Of a stretch of 39,220 nucleotides of DNA, positions 38,912 to 39,220 are shown in pieces. The DNA is from a virus. A program made the position numbers and the translations under genes. The notes beneath the pieces were generated by a model, which saw only the letters and a list, made by a program, of their open reading frames with translations, was not told the origin of the DNA and did no database searches. How positions within the stretch are numbered: position 1 is the first letter of the stretch; every line of letters starts with the position of its first letter. Location: positions 1 through 39,220 of IMG/VR virus record IMGVR_UViG_3300025276_000071; one strand, given 5' to 3'.

Positions 38912-39121
38912 ATGAGTAATGATGATGGGTGGGTTCTTAGAGACGAGCTGAACCTCGCCGCAGGTGAGGACGTGCCAGATGTCTTCCTCGCGTTTGTTGA
39001 GGCTAGGGCTGTGCATGACTTCCACCACTGCCGCGTCGACAACAGGTATCAGGACGGCACACGCGAGAGCGCGGCCTACGCTGCCAAGATAGCTGACCTG
39101 ACCGCGAAGATTAACAGATGA
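38912..39121 (+). CDS. Small hypothetical protein, accessory arm
   Basis: This 69-residue acidic protein begins MSNDDGWVLRDELNLAAGEDVP, with a His-rich centre (AVHDFHHCRVDNRY). No family is recognised. The ribosome site TAGGAG lies 9 bases upstream. It follows cassette 3 closely and may be co-transcribed. Confidence 0.68.
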   Translation: MSNDDGWVLRDELNLAAGEDVPDVFLAFVEARAVHDFHHCRVDNRYQDGTRESAAYAAKIADLTAKINR

Positions 39122-39186
39122 GAGAAATATCAGAGGTTTTTGAAACCAAGACCTCACAACAAACCAACAACAGAAGGAGAACACTG

Positions 39187-39220
39187 ATGAGTGCTAATGA
39201 TTTAAGTAACAGAACGATAG
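39187..39220 (+). CDS. Partial small gene cut by window end
   Basis: The ATG at 39187 has a strong AGGAG 7 bases upstream. It opens MSANDLSNRT and runs off the window. An in-frame ATG at 39118 overlaps the previous stop (ATGA) but lacks a ribosome site. If the window were a closed circle, the frame would stop after four more codons. Confidence 0.45.
   Translation, partial: MSANDLSNRTI

Noticed and set aside
1-39220. CRISPR array or tRNA genes
   Set aside because: No regularly spaced repeats with unique spacers and no cloverleaf with a T-arm and acceptor stem were seen. The TTCGA hairpin near 25100 lacks the rest of a tRNA.

Overview
The window reads as a near-complete genome of a temperate, short-tailed (podovirus-type) dsDNA phage. 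It has terminase, portal, scaffold, an SU10-type capsid and adaptor, fibres, a tail hub and large ejection proteins, but no tail tube, sheath or tape-measure gene. A tyrosine integrase and an HTH repressor point to lysogeny. The M15 endolysin, GTA-type holin, Shine-Dalgarno sites and sigma70-like promoters indicate a Gram-negative, probably proteobacterial host. A marine gammaproteobacterium is my guess and cannot be shown here. No tRNA, rRNA, CRISPR array, transposase or reverse transcriptase was seen.

Layout. Positions 65-25031 (+) hold the late operon: terS, two tiny linking ORFs, terL, portal, two small proteins, scaffold, major capsid, a terminator-like hairpin, an adaptor, an S74 fibre with six repeats, more tail or receptor proteins, a PD-(D/E)XK nuclease with its own promoter, an M15 endolysin, two holin-like genes, a second fibre set, a tail hub protein, and five large internal virion proteins (one with an HExxH zincin motif). 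Positions 25032-25310 form an intergenic region with TGTACCA repeats and inverted repeats, probably the attP and int control region. The integrase follows at 25311-26342 (+). Positions 33098-26327 (-) hold the leftward replication operon: DUF2800 nuclease, DUF2815, a small protein, DNA polymerase A, VRR-NUC nuclease, SNF2-type helicase, then at its far end the repressor, an AlpA-like regulator and DUF3310. From 33148 rightward lie a Cro/YdaS-like regulator, a primase-polymerase/SF3 helicase and a zinc-ribbon protein, closed by back-to-back terminators. Positions 36128-39220 are an accessory arm of small unknown genes in cassettes.

Regulation is the most striking part. A 15-bp palindromic site, roughly WCAACY-N3-RGTTGW, recurs at or near most of the convincing promoters: before terS, before the PD-(D/E)XK gene, over the repressor start codon, at the divergent control region near 33.15 kb, and repeatedly in the right arm, where it overlaps -35 elements set exactly 17 bp from the -10. 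This looks like a dispersed single-repressor regulon. Two right-arm cassettes share 48 identical bases of promoter and leader and a matching UUCG hairpin, yet carry unrelated genes.

Other notable points: a VRR-NUC gene whose start appears to be AUA in an ATAA overlap with the polymerase stop; face-to-face promoters sharing bases at 33148-33181; and a strong terminator inside the replication operon.
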